From Bacillus sp. FJAT-22090 (GTDB taxonomy: Bacteria; Bacillota; Bacilli; Bacillales_A; Planococcaceae): 64,000 bases of DNA. Position numbers and translations under genes: made by a program. Position 1 is the first letter of the stretch. Each line of letters begins with the position of its first letter. Below are positions 51,573 to 59,671 of the stretch, in pieces. Location of the stretch: positions 930,001 through 994,000 of the forward strand of contig NZ_CP012601.1 in assembly GCF_001278755.1 (NCBI RefSeq). Direction: 5' to 3'. Under the pieces are notes generated by a model. That model saw nothing but the letters and a program-made list of their open reading frames with translations, did no database searches and was not told the DNA's origin.

Positions 51573-52268
51573 ATGAAAGCAGCTATTTTAATAATAGATG
51601 ACGATAATGATATTACGAATTTATTACGGATTTATTTAGAGGCGGAACACTACGAGGTTCATTTAGCCCATGATGGGGAAGAAGGCTTAAAAATGCTAGC
51701 AATGCAATCAACCGACTTAATTATTCTAGATGTGATGATGCCTAAAAAAGATGGTATTCTTGTTTGTCGTGAAATTCGACAAGATAATCAAACTGTACCG
51801 ATTTTAATGTTAAGCGCAAAAGCAGAAGATATGGATAAAATATATGGACTCACGACCGGGGCGGATGATTACCTTATTAAACCCTTTAATCCATTGGAGC
51901 TTGTAGCACGAGTAAAAGCATTGTTAAGACGATCAGGGTATTTACAAAGAAATTCAGAATCCTCTAAGGAAGGTTTAATCTGTGGTCCTTTAGTAATAAA
52001 TAAACAGAATCACACTGTGCTTATTGGTGATAACCCATTGAAATTGACCGCAATTGAATTTGATATTTTATGCCTGCTTTGCAGTAAGCCTGGCCGTGTA
52101 TTTAGTTCGGAAGATATCTTTCAATTGGTATGGAATGAGCAGGAAATCTATTCAAGCAAAACGGTTATGGTTCATATAAGTAATTTAAGAGCAAAACTTG
52201 ACCCCGCATTAAATGGAGAAAAAATGATTGAGACTGTTTGGGGAGTTGGTTATAAAATTGGTTATTAG
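51573..52268 (+). CDS. OmpR/VanR-like response regulator
   Basis: 231 residues. Receiver with Asp9-Asp10-Asp11 cluster, phosphoacceptor Asp53 (ILDVMMPKKD) and Lys103 (YLIKPF); winged-helix output with LTAIEFDILCLLCSKPGRVF and KTVMVHISNLRAKL...VWGVGYKI. It resembles VanR-group regulators. Likely controls the divergent carboxypeptidase gene. Overlaps the kinase gene by 11 bp if that starts at 52258. Confidence 0.93.
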   Translation: MKAAILIIDDDNDITNLLRIYLEAEHYEVHLAHDGEEGLKMLAMQSTDLIILDVMMPKKDGILVCREIRQDNQTVPILMLSAKAEDMDKIYGLTTGADDYLIKPFNPLELVARVKALLRRSGYLQRNSESSKEGLICGPLVINKQNHTVLIGDNPLKLTAIEFDILCLLCSKPGRVFSSEDIFQLVWNEQEIYSSKTVMVHISNLRAKLDPALNGEKMIETVWGVGYKIGY

Positions 52269-53418
52269 ATCGTTACTAATAGAAATTGGACTCTTTTCAA
52301 AGTGGCGTCTTGTCACTGGAATAATCCTGTCCGCTATTTTATCAGCAGTTTCTTTATTCTTTATTAAAAATGCGGTGGTAGGCTATGTTAATACTTCAGT
52401 AGTTGGTAGTGGAATGGTTACTGAATTTATTACTTTATTTGGTAAGAGGAGAGTTTATAACATCCTGTATTCTCCTTGGCCTTTCCTTCTTAAACAGTTA
52501 AGTTTTTTTATAGTATTCATGTTTTATTTTTTCTTATTTTACCAACATGAAAAAAGAAGACAATTTTTAAAATCCCTCAATCAGCTGATTACTGATACTA
52601 AAAAATATGTTAGCAATCAGGAGATAGTGTTTGAACCTGTTTATCAAAACAAGTATTTGTTGCAATTAACAGAAAGTATTAATATGATCATCAGCAAAAT
52701 GGATACACTGATAGAGGAAGAACGAAATGCCCAGAGAACAAAAAACGAGCTAATTACGAATGTCTCCCATGACCTTCGAACTCCACTGACTTCTATACTT
52801 GGTTACTTGTCTCTTGTTACGGAAGACAAATATAGAGATGAAGTAGAACTTAGGCATTACATTGATATTGCTTATGAGAAATCAACCCTACTGCATAAGT
52901 TAATTCAGGATTTATTCGAATATACGAGAGTACAAAATCATCAGCTTAAAGTAAAAAAGGAACCGCTAAATATAAAGGAAATGCTTGGGCAGCTTGTTGA
53001 ACACTATCATATCGAGTTAGTGCAGAGGCAGTTCGTTTGTAATGAGACATATAGTTCTGAACCACTTATTGCTGAAGGAGATGGAAATCTACTTATTCGT
53101 GTTTTTGAGAACCTGTTATCAAATGCTTTAAAATACGGAATAAAGAAAAAACAAATTGATATTTTCGCTACTTTAGACAATAAGTGCATTTTAGTAGAAG
53201 TAACAAGTTACGGAAATACAATCCCAGCTACGGATTTACCTCATATATTCGAAAGATTTTATCAGGTTGATAAATCACGCAGCATGTATTCTGAAAGTTC
53301 TGGATTGGGTCTTGCTATTGCTAAGAGCATTGTTGAAATACACGATGGCGAAATACATGTGGCAAGTGACGAAGAAAAAACCGTTTTTTCAGTTTATCTT
53401 AAGTGCCTTAAAAGTTGA
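52258..53418 (+). CDS. VanS-like sensor histidine kinase
   Basis: 386 residues. Two membrane spans (about 20-38 and 76-95) with a short extracellular loop, HAMP-like linker, phosphoacceptor His171 (TNVSHDLRTPLTSILGYL), N box NLLSNALKYG, G boxes FERFYQVDKSRS and GLGLAIAKSIVEIHDG. The small sensor loop suits a membrane or cell-wall-antibiotic signal. TTG at 52258 with GGGGAG upstream is the preferred start; an earlier TTG at 52228 is possible. Confidence 0.9.
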   Translation: MVIRSLLIEIGLFSKWRLVTGIILSAILSAVSLFFIKNAVVGYVNTSVVGSGMVTEFITLFGKRRVYNILYSPWPFLLKQLSFFIVFMFYFFLFYQHEKRRQFLKSLNQLITDTKKYVSNQEIVFEPVYQNKYLLQLTESINMIISKMDTLIEEERNAQRTKNELITNVSHDLRTPLTSILGYLSLVTEDKYRDEVELRHYIDIAYEKSTLLHKLIQDLFEYTRVQNHQLKVKKEPLNIKEMLGQLVEHYHIELVQRQFVCNETYSSEPLIAEGDGNLLIRVFENLLSNALKYGIKKKQIDIFATLDNKCILVEVTSYGNTIPATDLPHIFERFYQVDKSRSMYSESSGLGLAIAKSIVEIHDGEIHVASDEEKTVFSVYLKCLKS

Positions 53419-53473
53419 AAAAGTTATTGAGTTTATGAGAGAAGCTTATAGAAAGAATACCGAGTTGATTGAA

Positions 53474-53586
53474 GTTAAACATGACCATCATTTCGATGGT
53501 CTATTTCTACGTTTAAAACATCGAGTGGATTTCAGCGACCCGTTGTGAAATGTTACACTTAAACTAACGGAGCTGTTTAGTTGAAC
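53474..53586 (+). repeat. attC-like site, long type, left end truncated
   Basis: Starts inside arm A (GAAGTTAAACATGACC), hairpin GACCATCATTTCGATGGTC, conserved tail, arm B CGGAGCTG ending GTTGAAC. The A core CGGGTGC is missing. Confidence 0.85.
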
Positions 53587-53876
53587 AGTGTTGTTTAACT
53601 TGTGTTCAACAATTGGACCAGATTGTTGAGTAACTTACTAAAAGACATATAATTATGTGTAGCTTATTGACGTGGATTTAGTTTAACACTTCGAAAGATA
53701 TCGGGCAGTCCTATCGAAATTATTAATAAGAAATTTAATTGGAGTTGTATTACGAACAGGAAGGAGATCACTATGACAAGAATTAGAAGAAGTTTAAAGA
53801 TTAGCTCTATGCAAAGTTTTCACTATGAACAACGGCGGTAATTTGTATAGAGCTAGAAATTGGTTTCCGCCGAAAA
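53587..53876 (+). other. Leader region with a truncated gene start
   Basis: No full gene. A frame 53774-53842 preceded by AGGAAGGAG reads MTRIRRSLKISSMQSFHYEQ-RR. It resembles the first residues of the GNAT at 58810 (MIKLRKITLDNRR...DEQRRF) and is probably a relic. Also hairpin-like TTCAACAATTGGACC...TTGTTGA near 53605, repeated near 60280. Confidence 0.45.
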
Positions 53877-54332
53877 GTGACCATTGTTTTAAGAAACCTT
53901 TACTCTTTGTATCTTCATGACCTTTCAAAGTTCACTTCAATGATTGACATTGGGGTAGATGGTTCTTTTGAATATGAGAACCTGGATAAGTTTTGGGACA
54001 TAGATGGACTTTCCCCATATTTCATTGAATTGGATGGTGATATTATAGGTTTTATATTACTATTGGAGCGTCCGTTTTTGACAAAGGAAAATGATTTAGA
54101 AATAAATGATTTTTTTATACTTAATAAGTACAAAGGTAAAGGATTGGCCGCTAAAGCTGCAGTAAAATTGTTTGAAGAGAAACAAGGGCATTATTTTGTA
54201 ATGCAGGTTATTGAAAACAAACGTGCTGTTTCTTTTTGGAAAAAGTTATATCTGGAATTAAATATTGAGATTAATGAAAGACAAGAGTTAGTTGATGATG
54301 AGCAGTGTTTAATTCAAACATTTAAGATATGA
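53877..54332 (+). CDS. GNAT family acetyltransferase
   Basis: 151 residues from GTG; the start is uncertain because no clear ribosome site precedes it. Core features: IELDGDIIGFILLLERPFL, EINDFFILNKYKGKGLAAKA (acetyl-CoA loop K-G-K-G-x-A) and FVMQVIENKRAVSFWKKLYL. Close in plan to YitI-like acetyltransferases. Substrate unknown. It may once have been longer at the N-terminus, given the remnant upstream. Confidence 0.75.
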   Translation: MTIVLRNLYSLYLHDLSKFTSMIDIGVDGSFEYENLDKFWDIDGLSPYFIELDGDIIGFILLLERPFLTKENDLEINDFFILNKYKGKGLAAKAAVKLFEEKQGHYFVMQVIENKRAVSFWKKLYLELNIEINERQELVDDEQCLIQTFKI

Positions 54333-54456
54333 TTCACTAAAAACAATCCTCAAGAGGTAAGAATTTCTCATTTGTTAATTAAATTAAAGATTTGAGTTAG
54401 GAAAAGAAGGATAAGTTGAAGTTCAGTAAATATTATGAGGTTTGTGGAAGGTTTCA

Positions 54457-54544
54457 CTTAAACTAACGGGTGCTTTAGTTAAACAAGGAGCTGCCTGTAT
54501 GGGTAGCTTTTTCTTATTGAACTAACGCAGCAGGCTAGTTGAAG
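54457..54544 (+). repeat. attC-like site, short type S3
   Basis: CTTAAACTAACGGGTGC, TTTAGTTAAAC, hairpin GCTGCCTGTATGGGTAGC with T5, arm B CGCAGCAGGC, TAGTTGAAG. Confidence 0.9.
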
Positions 54545-54605
54545 AAGGAATTAGGGAGTTAAAAATAGAAGTAAGTTTATATATATCTATTTAGGAAGTG
54601 TTTAT

Positions 54606-55055
54606 ATGAATAAGCCTTTGTTAAGAGCAGAAGGGATTATTTCTAACGAAGAGAAGACAAAATTTCTTGTTCAATGTGATTTAGAAGAAAGTTTTTACCG
54701 TTTTCCTGGTGGAAGTATTGAATTTGGAGAAACAGCTTCTGATGCAATTAAAAGAGAATTAATTGAGGAGTTTGATTTAAAATCAAAGGTCGGTGAACTT
54801 GCTTGTGTTAATGAAAGTATTGTTGAGTATGATGGAAAGAAAAGACATGATTGTACATTAATACATTGGTGTTCAGTAGTCTTTAAGGACATTCAGGGTA
54901 ATTTAATGCATAAGGAAAGACCAGAAGTAAAGCTCATTTGGCGTACATTAAACCAATTAAAAAATAGACCTACCTATCCTGAAGGCATACTAGATGTTAT
55001 CGCTTCTAACAAAAATCATATAACCCATATTCTTATTGAAAAGATTTATGAATAA
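54606..55055 (+). CDS. Nudix hydrolase
   Basis: 149 residues. Nudix box Gly36-SIEFG-Glu42 ... Arg50-Glu51-L-I-Glu54-Glu55-F-D-Leu58. Differs from the Nudix cassette at 7984 over most of its length, so it is an independent family member. Nucleotide-diphosphate-X hydrolase with unknown substrate. AGGAAGTG precedes the ATG. Followed by a compact lone arm. Confidence 0.9.
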   Translation: MNKPLLRAEGIISNEEKTKFLVQCDLEESFYRFPGGSIEFGETASDAIKRELIEEFDLKSKVGELACVNESIVEYDGKKRHDCTLIHWCSVVFKDIQGNLMHKERPEVKLIWRTLNQLKNRPTYPEGILDVIASNKNHITHILIEKIYE

Positions 55056-55062
55056 TAGTCTT

Positions 55063-55091
55063 GTTCAACTAACGGGTGCTTTAGTTGAATA
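55063..55091 (+). repeat. attC-like site, lone compact arm
   Basis: GTTCAACTAACGGGTGC, TTTAGTTGAATA: same compact form as 144-171 and, like it, followed by a strong terminator and a minus-strand gene. Confidence 0.85.
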
Positions 55092-55122
55092 GTAATAAAC
55101 CGAAAACGGGCAATTCTTAAGA

Positions 55123-55168
55123 AATACAGGGTGATACATACCATTAACGATATGTATCACCCTGTATT
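55123..55168. terminator. Bidirectional terminator
   Basis: AATACAGGGTGATACATA (55123-55140) pairs perfectly with 55151-55168, 10-nt loop. Serves the Nudix gene and the convergent membrane-protein gene. Confidence 0.88.
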
Positions 55169-55194
55169 TGAGTGGCTTGTTACGATTAGATCCC

Positions 55195-55659
55195 TTACTT
55201 ATAAATCTTCTTAAAGTAATGGATAAACATTAAGTTATAAACAACTTCCACTACTATTGAAATAGTTAAATCCATTAAGTTTGTTTCATAAAGAGATTGA
55301 TAAGGTAGGAAATCGTAAATGACAAAATATCCAATTCCATTTAAAGCGATAATAAGTAATATGTTTCTTAAAAAAATTGGAATCGTTAAACTAAAAAACG
55401 GGATAAAAAAGCCTTTTCTATTTCCTTTTTGATAGATACGAAATATTATAAATAAACCAATCCCATTGATCACAATAAAGCAAATGAAATCAATAACATC
55501 AATCTGATTCATAGTAGAAAAATCGTAAACTGTTGGTAATGATAAAACAGCGATAGCTACTATAATCCAAAAAACACTTCTGTAATTTTTCTTCTGTTTT
55601 TCAGTAAAGGAATCCTCCCTTAAAGCTGTAATAAGTGCGTTAATATTCCAAATATACAT
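55195..55659 (-). CDS. Four-span membrane protein
   Basis: 154 residues. Four hydrophobic segments (VFWIIVAIAVLSLPTVY; VIDFICFIVINGIGLFIIF; FFIPFFSLTIPIFLRNILLI; TISIVVEVVYNLMFIHYF). Resembles small YubC/DUF-type inner membrane proteins but no firm family. A minus-strand gene within the array. Confidence 0.75.
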   Translation of the reverse strand: MYIWNINALITALREDSFTEKQKKNYRSVFWIIVAIAVLSLPTVYDFSTMNQIDVIDFICFIVINGIGLFIIFRIYQKGNRKGFFIPFFSLTIPIFLRNILLIIALNGIGYFVIYDFLPYQSLYETNLMDLTISIVVEVVYNLMFIHYFKKIYK

Positions 55660-55747
55660 AATTGACTCCTTTATTGTTCTAAAAATAGATTATAGAGAAA
55701 TAGTACCATCATAGCTATGATCAATTTTTGGAAAAGGGGAGGTTAGG

Positions 55748-55896
55748 ATGAAAAGAATTGGTTTTGGGAGTTATATTGGTAGCATGTTTCGGAAAAAAGT
55801 AGGACAGCTTCAATTATTAGTAGTAACGAAAACAAAGGGTTTGGCGGCTTAGATATAGAAAATGCATTAAGTCTGAAAAATATTTTATTCAACTAA
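55748..55896 (+). pseudogene. Broken small lipoprotein gene
   Basis: GGGGAGG precedes ATG. Reading with frame changes gives KELVLGVILVACFGKK (lipobox VAC), then SRTASIISSNENKGFGGLDI and ENALSLKNILFN. The last codons and the stop lie in the next arm A. At least two frameshifts, so inactive. Confidence 0.55.
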
Positions 55897-55954
55897 CGGG
55901 TGCTTTACTTCAATAAGGAGTAGAGCCTTTTACTAACGGGCAGGTCGGGTGAAT
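55887..55954 (+). repeat. attC-like site, short type S2, worn
   Basis: ATTCAACTAACGGGTGC, hairpin GCTTTACT-tcaataagg-AGTAGAGC, arm B shortened to ACTAACGGGCAGG, TCGGGTGAAT. Confidence 0.8.
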
Positions 55955-56003
55955 AAGATAAGGAATAAGGATTAAATATAAACAGTGTAAAGAGGGTGAA
56001 AAA

Positions 56004-56390
56004 ATGAAAAGACCTTTAGGAGTATCTTTTATTAGTTATTATTACATTTTCGGTGCAGCTGTATTGATTTTCACAGTCGTATTTGTTAATCCAGATGCAG
56101 ATGAATTTGGCATAGCAGATAGGTTCGGTTTACCAAATTTTCCAGAACAGCCATTTAGGATAATATTGGCAGTTGTTTCCATTATCATCATATCTGGTTA
56201 TATGCGTTTAAAAAGATGGGGATTTTGGTTAATGATTTTATATTCATTTGGATTTGGTCTAATAAGCTATATTCTATTATTATCATATAATCAACAACCG
56301 TTTCTTGGGAATTTTATTTGGTCAGTAATCGTTTTAATTTATACATTTTATGTTAGAAAGTCCTTTTTCCATGTAGAAAAGAGTTTTTAA
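56004..56390 (+). CDS. Four-span membrane protein
   Basis: 128 residues. Hydrophobic segments at about 9-29, 53-70, 73-95 and 102-120 with the GYMRLKRWGFWLMILYSFGF motif of small bacterial membrane proteins (DUF2127/YvlD-like plan, not assigned). GAGGGTG before the ATG. Single-gene cassette, role unknown. Confidence 0.75.
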   Translation: MKRPLGVSFISYYYIFGAAVLIFTVVFVNPDADEFGIADRFGLPNFPEQPFRIILAVVSIIIISGYMRLKRWGFWLMILYSFGFGLISYILLLSYNQQPFLGNFIWSVIVLIYTFYVRKSFFHVEKSF

Positions 56391-56455
56391 GTCACTGAAT
56401 ATGCTTAACTGGTGAAAATCCATAACAATAATTCAGTACTTTGTGAAGCATTGTA

Positions 56456-56589
56456 CTTAGACTAACGGGTGCTTTAGCAAAACATGGCCATCATTTCGAT
56501 GGTCTAATTTTATGTCCAAAACATTAAGTTGATATCAGATATGCATTGTGAAATGTTACACTTAAACTAAAGGGGCAGGTTAGTTGAAC
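56456..56589 (+). repeat. attC-like site, long type
   Basis: CTTAGACTAACGGGTGC, hairpin GGCCATCATTTCGATGGTC, conserved tail, arm B TAAAGGGGCAGG ending GTTGAAC. Confidence 0.9.
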
Positions 56590-56661
56590 AAGGATATGCT
56601 AAGATAACTATGGGTTTCTAATCAAACCAATAATAAATGGTTCTATTTGATGGAGGTTATT

Positions 56662-57111
56662 ATGCTACATGAAAAATTAAGTGAACTTATAAAAGATTAC
56701 CCTAAATTGAATGAAGTTTGCCAAGCCATGATTCGTGAAGAATATTTTATAACAAATATAACTACAAGTTCTATGTCTCCTGTGCAACAACTTGATTTTA
56801 CAAGTATAGAGGTTGTTATGGAAAACCATGATGGGGAAAAAGCTCTACTAATTTTCACTAAAGGAATTGTGGATTCTATGACAGTTGAAAAAATTCCTTC
56901 TACAAATGAAAAAATTCATCCATATATATTATTGAATAAAGAAATTATTCACAATAAGACTTTCAAAAAAAGAGCATTTGGTGGCTATGACATTGATGAA
57001 GTAAACGGTTTTTTAGACCTAATTATTAAGGATTATAGATTTATTGAAGAGGGTTTAATAAAAGAAATTAAAATGCTCAAGGAAGACGTGAAAAAAATAA
57101 GAGGATATTAG
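56662..57111 (+). CDS. DivIVA-motif protein
   Basis: 149 residues. The C-terminal part FKKRAFGGYDIDEVNGFLDL-IIKDYRFIEE matches the DivI1A-type motif (GYd.deVn.FLd.v..dy) that starts the membrane-curvature-binding domain of DivIVA, followed by a short coiled coil (IKEIKMLKEDVKKI). The N-terminal 95 residues are a separate beta-rich domain of unknown family. Possibly recruited to septa or poles. GGAGGT fixes the start at 56662. Cassette gene. Confidence 0.7.
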   Translation: MLHEKLSELIKDYPKLNEVCQAMIREEYFITNITTSSMSPVQQLDFTSIEVVMENHDGEKALLIFTKGIVDSMTVEKIPSTNEKIHPYILLNKEIIHNKTFKKRAFGGYDIDEVNGFLDLIIKDYRFIEEGLIKEIKMLKEDVKKIRGY

Positions 57112-57185
57112 AAAAAACACCCGTTATTCAAATGAACTGCCCCGTAAATGTTAGACACTAAACTAACATTTGCGGGGTGTTTTTT

Positions 57186-57707
57186 ATGGCTAGATTTACA
57201 GCAGAAGAAAAAATCAATATAGTATTGCGTTATTTAGGAGGCCATGAAAGTTATCAGGAAATAGGAAGGGACTTAAAAGTCAGTAAAGTTGTGATGCGAG
57301 GATGGGTAAGACTTTATGAACATCAAGGGGCAGAGGCATTCTGTCTGCCCTATACAACTTATACGCAACAGTTTAAACTAGATGTACTGAGTTATATGAA
57401 CGAAATGGGTACATCCTCTCTTGAAACGGCCGCAATTTTTAATATTTCGTCATCTGGTCTGATTAGAAATTGGCGAAGAGCGTTTGAAATTGGTGGAATC
57501 GATGCCCTACTACCAAAGAAAAAGGGGCGCCCATCCATGAAAAAGGAAACCAAATCGAATGACAAAAAAACATCTCCAGTTGATGGATCTATGGAAGCTC
57601 TACGAGCTGAAAATGAACGTTTGCGTATGGAGAATGCCTACTTAAAAAAGTTGAACGCTTTAGTTCAGGAAAAGGAAAAATTACAAACAAAATCAAAGCG
57701 CAAGTAA
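57186..57707 (+). CDS. IS3 transposase OrfA
   Basis: 173 residues. Helix-turn-helix pair ([40 protein letters not shown]) and C-terminal leucine-zipper-like helix ([20 protein letters not shown]). Ends at TAA 57705-57707. The heptamer A AAA AAG at 57644-57650 lies in the right frame for -1 frameshifting into orfB. Confidence 0.92.
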   Translation: MARFTAEEKINIVLRYLGGHESYQEIGRDLKVSKVVMRGWVRLYEHQGAEAFCLPYTTYTQQFKLDVLSYMNEMGTSSLETAAIFNISSSGLIRNWRRAFEIGGIDALLPKKKGRPSMKKETKSNDKKTSPVDGSMEALRAENERLRMENAYLKKLNALVQEKEKLQTKSKRK

Positions 57708-57736
57708 TTTTTGAACTAAAGGCTGAATTTGATGTC

Positions 57737-58546
57737 GTGGAATTAGTTAAAGTCGCAGACATTCCACGTAGTACTTATTATTACTGGGAAAAACGATTAC
57801 AGCGTGAAGATAAATACGCGAAGGAAAAACAAGCAATCGAAGCCATTTATCATGAACATAAAGGACGTTATGGCTATCGTCGTATCGCCAAAGAATTAAA
57901 GAAAAGAAATATTTTTCATGATCCAAAGACGATCAACCGATTAATGAACGAAATGGGTTTAAAATGCGAAGTGAGGATTAAGAAGTATCGATCTTACCGT
58001 GGAAAAGCTGGCAAAATCGCACCGAATTTACTAAACCGTGATTTCCATGCAGGAAAAATGAATCAAAAATGGGTAACGGACGTAACCGAATTCCATTTAT
58101 TCGGTGAGAAACGATATCTATCCCCTATACTTGATTTATGTAACGGCGAAATCATTGCTTACAAGGTAATGAGCCGCCCAGTTTATCAACTTGTGGGTGA
58201 TATGTTAGCCGAGGCAATCGGGAGTTTAAATCCAGGAAGTACAGTCATTTTACACTCTGATCAAGGGTGGCAATATCAAATGAAGAAATACCAAAAAACG
58301 CTAGTGAAACATAATATAAGACAAAGTATGTCCCGTAAGGGCAATTGTTTGGATAACGCAGTCATTGAGAACTTCTTTGGCTTATTAAAGTCGGAGCTTC
58401 TTTATCTACAAGAGTTTGAGAATATGGAACATTTTGAACGTGAACTACATGAATATATCGAGTATTACAACCATAAACGAATGAAGGCAAAATTAAAAGA
58501 CCTAAGTCCAGTAGAATACCGAACTCAGGTCTTAGAAGCTGCTTAA
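57737..58546 (+). CDS. IS3 transposase OrfB (DDE domain)
   Basis: 269 residues from GTG, but the frame is open back to ATT at 57707 overlapping the orfA stop, as in the other copy. Motifs [18 protein letters not shown] and NAVIENFFG give the DD(35)E triad. Most likely made only as an OrfAB frameshift product because no good start exists. Confidence 0.9.
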   Translation: MELVKVADIPRSTYYYWEKRLQREDKYAKEKQAIEAIYHEHKGRYGYRRIAKELKKRNIFHDPKTINRLMNEMGLKCEVRIKKYRSYRGKAGKIAPNLLNRDFHAGKMNQKWVTDVTEFHLFGEKRYLSPILDLCNGEIIAYKVMSRPVYQLVGDMLAEAIGSLNPGSTVILHSDQGWQYQMKKYQKTLVKHNIRQSMSRKGNCLDNAVIENFFGLLKSELLYLQEFENMEHFERELHEYIEYYNHKRMKAKLKDLSPVEYRTQVLEAA

Positions 58547-58809
58547 GCTATTTGTCTAACTTTATTGGGTCAGTTCAAAATAACGGGTGCTTTAGTTAAA
58601 CATGACCATTATTTCGATGGTCTATTTTTATGTACAGAACAACAATTAGACTTCGGAGACCCATTGTGAAATGTTACACTTAAACTAACGCAGCAGTTTA
58701 GTTGAATAAGAGGTATATATATATAATTTGTCGAAATAGTTATAACTTGAGGATGATTCAATCAAATTTGAAGGAGAGTTATAGACATTAATGAAGGGAG
58801 AAGCCTAGC

Positions 58810-59286
58810 ATGATTAAGCTCAGAAAGATTACGTTGGATAACCGCCGTGCCATATTCAACCTTGAAGTTTCAGATGAACAACGGCGCTTCGTTGCGTCTA
58901 ATCTGTCAAGCGTGGCTACGTGTTTTGTCCTTGCAACCAATGGGGGACATCCATTTCCGTTTGCCATTTATGCGGATGATCAACCGGTCGGTTTTGTAAT
59001 GCTGACTTATGGAATCACCGGATACGAACTCCCGTCAATCGCAGATGATAGCTATTGTATCTTGCGACTGATGATTGACAAGCAATACCAGAATCTGGGC
59101 TACGGTCGGGAAGCCATGAAAAAAATCTTGGAATTTATACGTACCTTTCCTGCCGGGCCAGCACGTTACTGCTGGATCCCATATGGGACCGATAACTTCG
59201 CGACCAAAAAGCTTTATGAAAGCTTCGGCTTCCGTGACAATGGTGAAATCTGCGACAACGAGCCAATAACCGTATTGCGACTCTGA
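58810..59286 (+). CDS. GNAT acetyltransferase, BltD/SpeG-like
   Basis: 158 residues. MIKLRKITLDNRRAIFNLEV, YADDQPVGFVMLTYGITG, CILRLMIDKQYQNLGYGREA (acetyl-CoA loop), IPYGTDNFATKKLYESFGFR. The W/L-RLMID-x-x-Q-x-x-G-Y-G pattern is typical of spermine/spermidine acetyltransferases such as BltD. Its G+C is clearly higher than that of the neighbours, so probably of foreign origin. GGGAG before the ATG. Confidence 0.88.
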   Translation: MIKLRKITLDNRRAIFNLEVSDEQRRFVASNLSSVATCFVLATNGGHPFPFAIYADDQPVGFVMLTYGITGYELPSIADDSYCILRLMIDKQYQNLGYGREAMKKILEFIRTFPAGPARYCWIPYGTDNFATKKLYESFGFRDNGEICDNEPITVLRL

Positions 59287-59456
59287 TCTACTGCCACCCC
59301 ATGATAAGAGGAACCGATAAATTTATCAATTTCTTTATCCTTAGTCCTTAGGATTGAACTAACGGAGACGATTCTGCAATATCTATAAAGCAAAGGTATT
59401 GGAAACCGATCTTCCATAAAAGGGCGCGATTGTTTAATAAGCGTCACTTTCCTCTT

Positions 59457-59642
59457 ATTCAACTAACGGGTGCTTTAGTTAAATAAATTAAGTCGACTTT
59501 TAGTTGGCTTTTTTTGTTTTCTAGAACATAGCGTGTAATAGCAACACCTTATAGGTGGTGTTTTTTTATGTTGTATAGTTTAGAAAATTATGGTAATGTT
59601 GAAATCGATTTTGTAATTTAACTAACTACTCGGTAGTTGAAA
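59457..59642 (+). repeat. attC-like site, atypical
   Basis: ATTCAACTAACGGGTGC, TTTAGTTAAAT, hairpin AGTCGACTTTTAGTTGGCT with T7, a second terminator AACACC-ttat-AGGTGGTGTT with T6 (59543-59570), and a worn arm B TTTAACTAACTACTCGG, TAGTTGAAA. Longer than other sites because it holds two terminators. Confidence 0.75.
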
Positions 59643-59671
59643 AAGAAAAAATAATTGGAAGAGGGTTTACC

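Larger units (their letters stand above)
57133..58577 (+). mobile_element. IS150-subgroup IS3 family element, second copy
   Basis: 1445 bp. Terminal repeats TGAACTGCCCCGTAAA...GTTAGACA and TGAACTGACCCAATAA...GTTAGACA. Target duplication AAA (57130-57132, 58578-58580). orfA and orfB with A6G at 57644-57650. Related to the element at 13923 but diverged at DNA level, so an independent insertion. Confidence 0.93.
57118..58707 (+). repeat. attC-like site (long type) split by an insertion sequence
   Basis: Left: ACACCCGTTATTCAAA up to 57132. Right from 58578: AAATAACGGGTGC, TTTAGTTAAAC, hairpin GACCATTATTTCGATGGTC, tail, arm B CGCAGCAG ending GTTGAAT. Joining the flanks gives CACCCGTTATT-caa-AATAACGGGTG, a palindrome hit in its loop. 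Confidence 0.85.

Noticed and set aside
4236-56589. Strict complementarity between the first bases of a cassette and its own arm A, as in circular integron cassettes
   Set aside because: It holds for some (for example the cassette ending at 5360) but fails for most pairs checked, so the exact crossover point cannot be fixed by eye.
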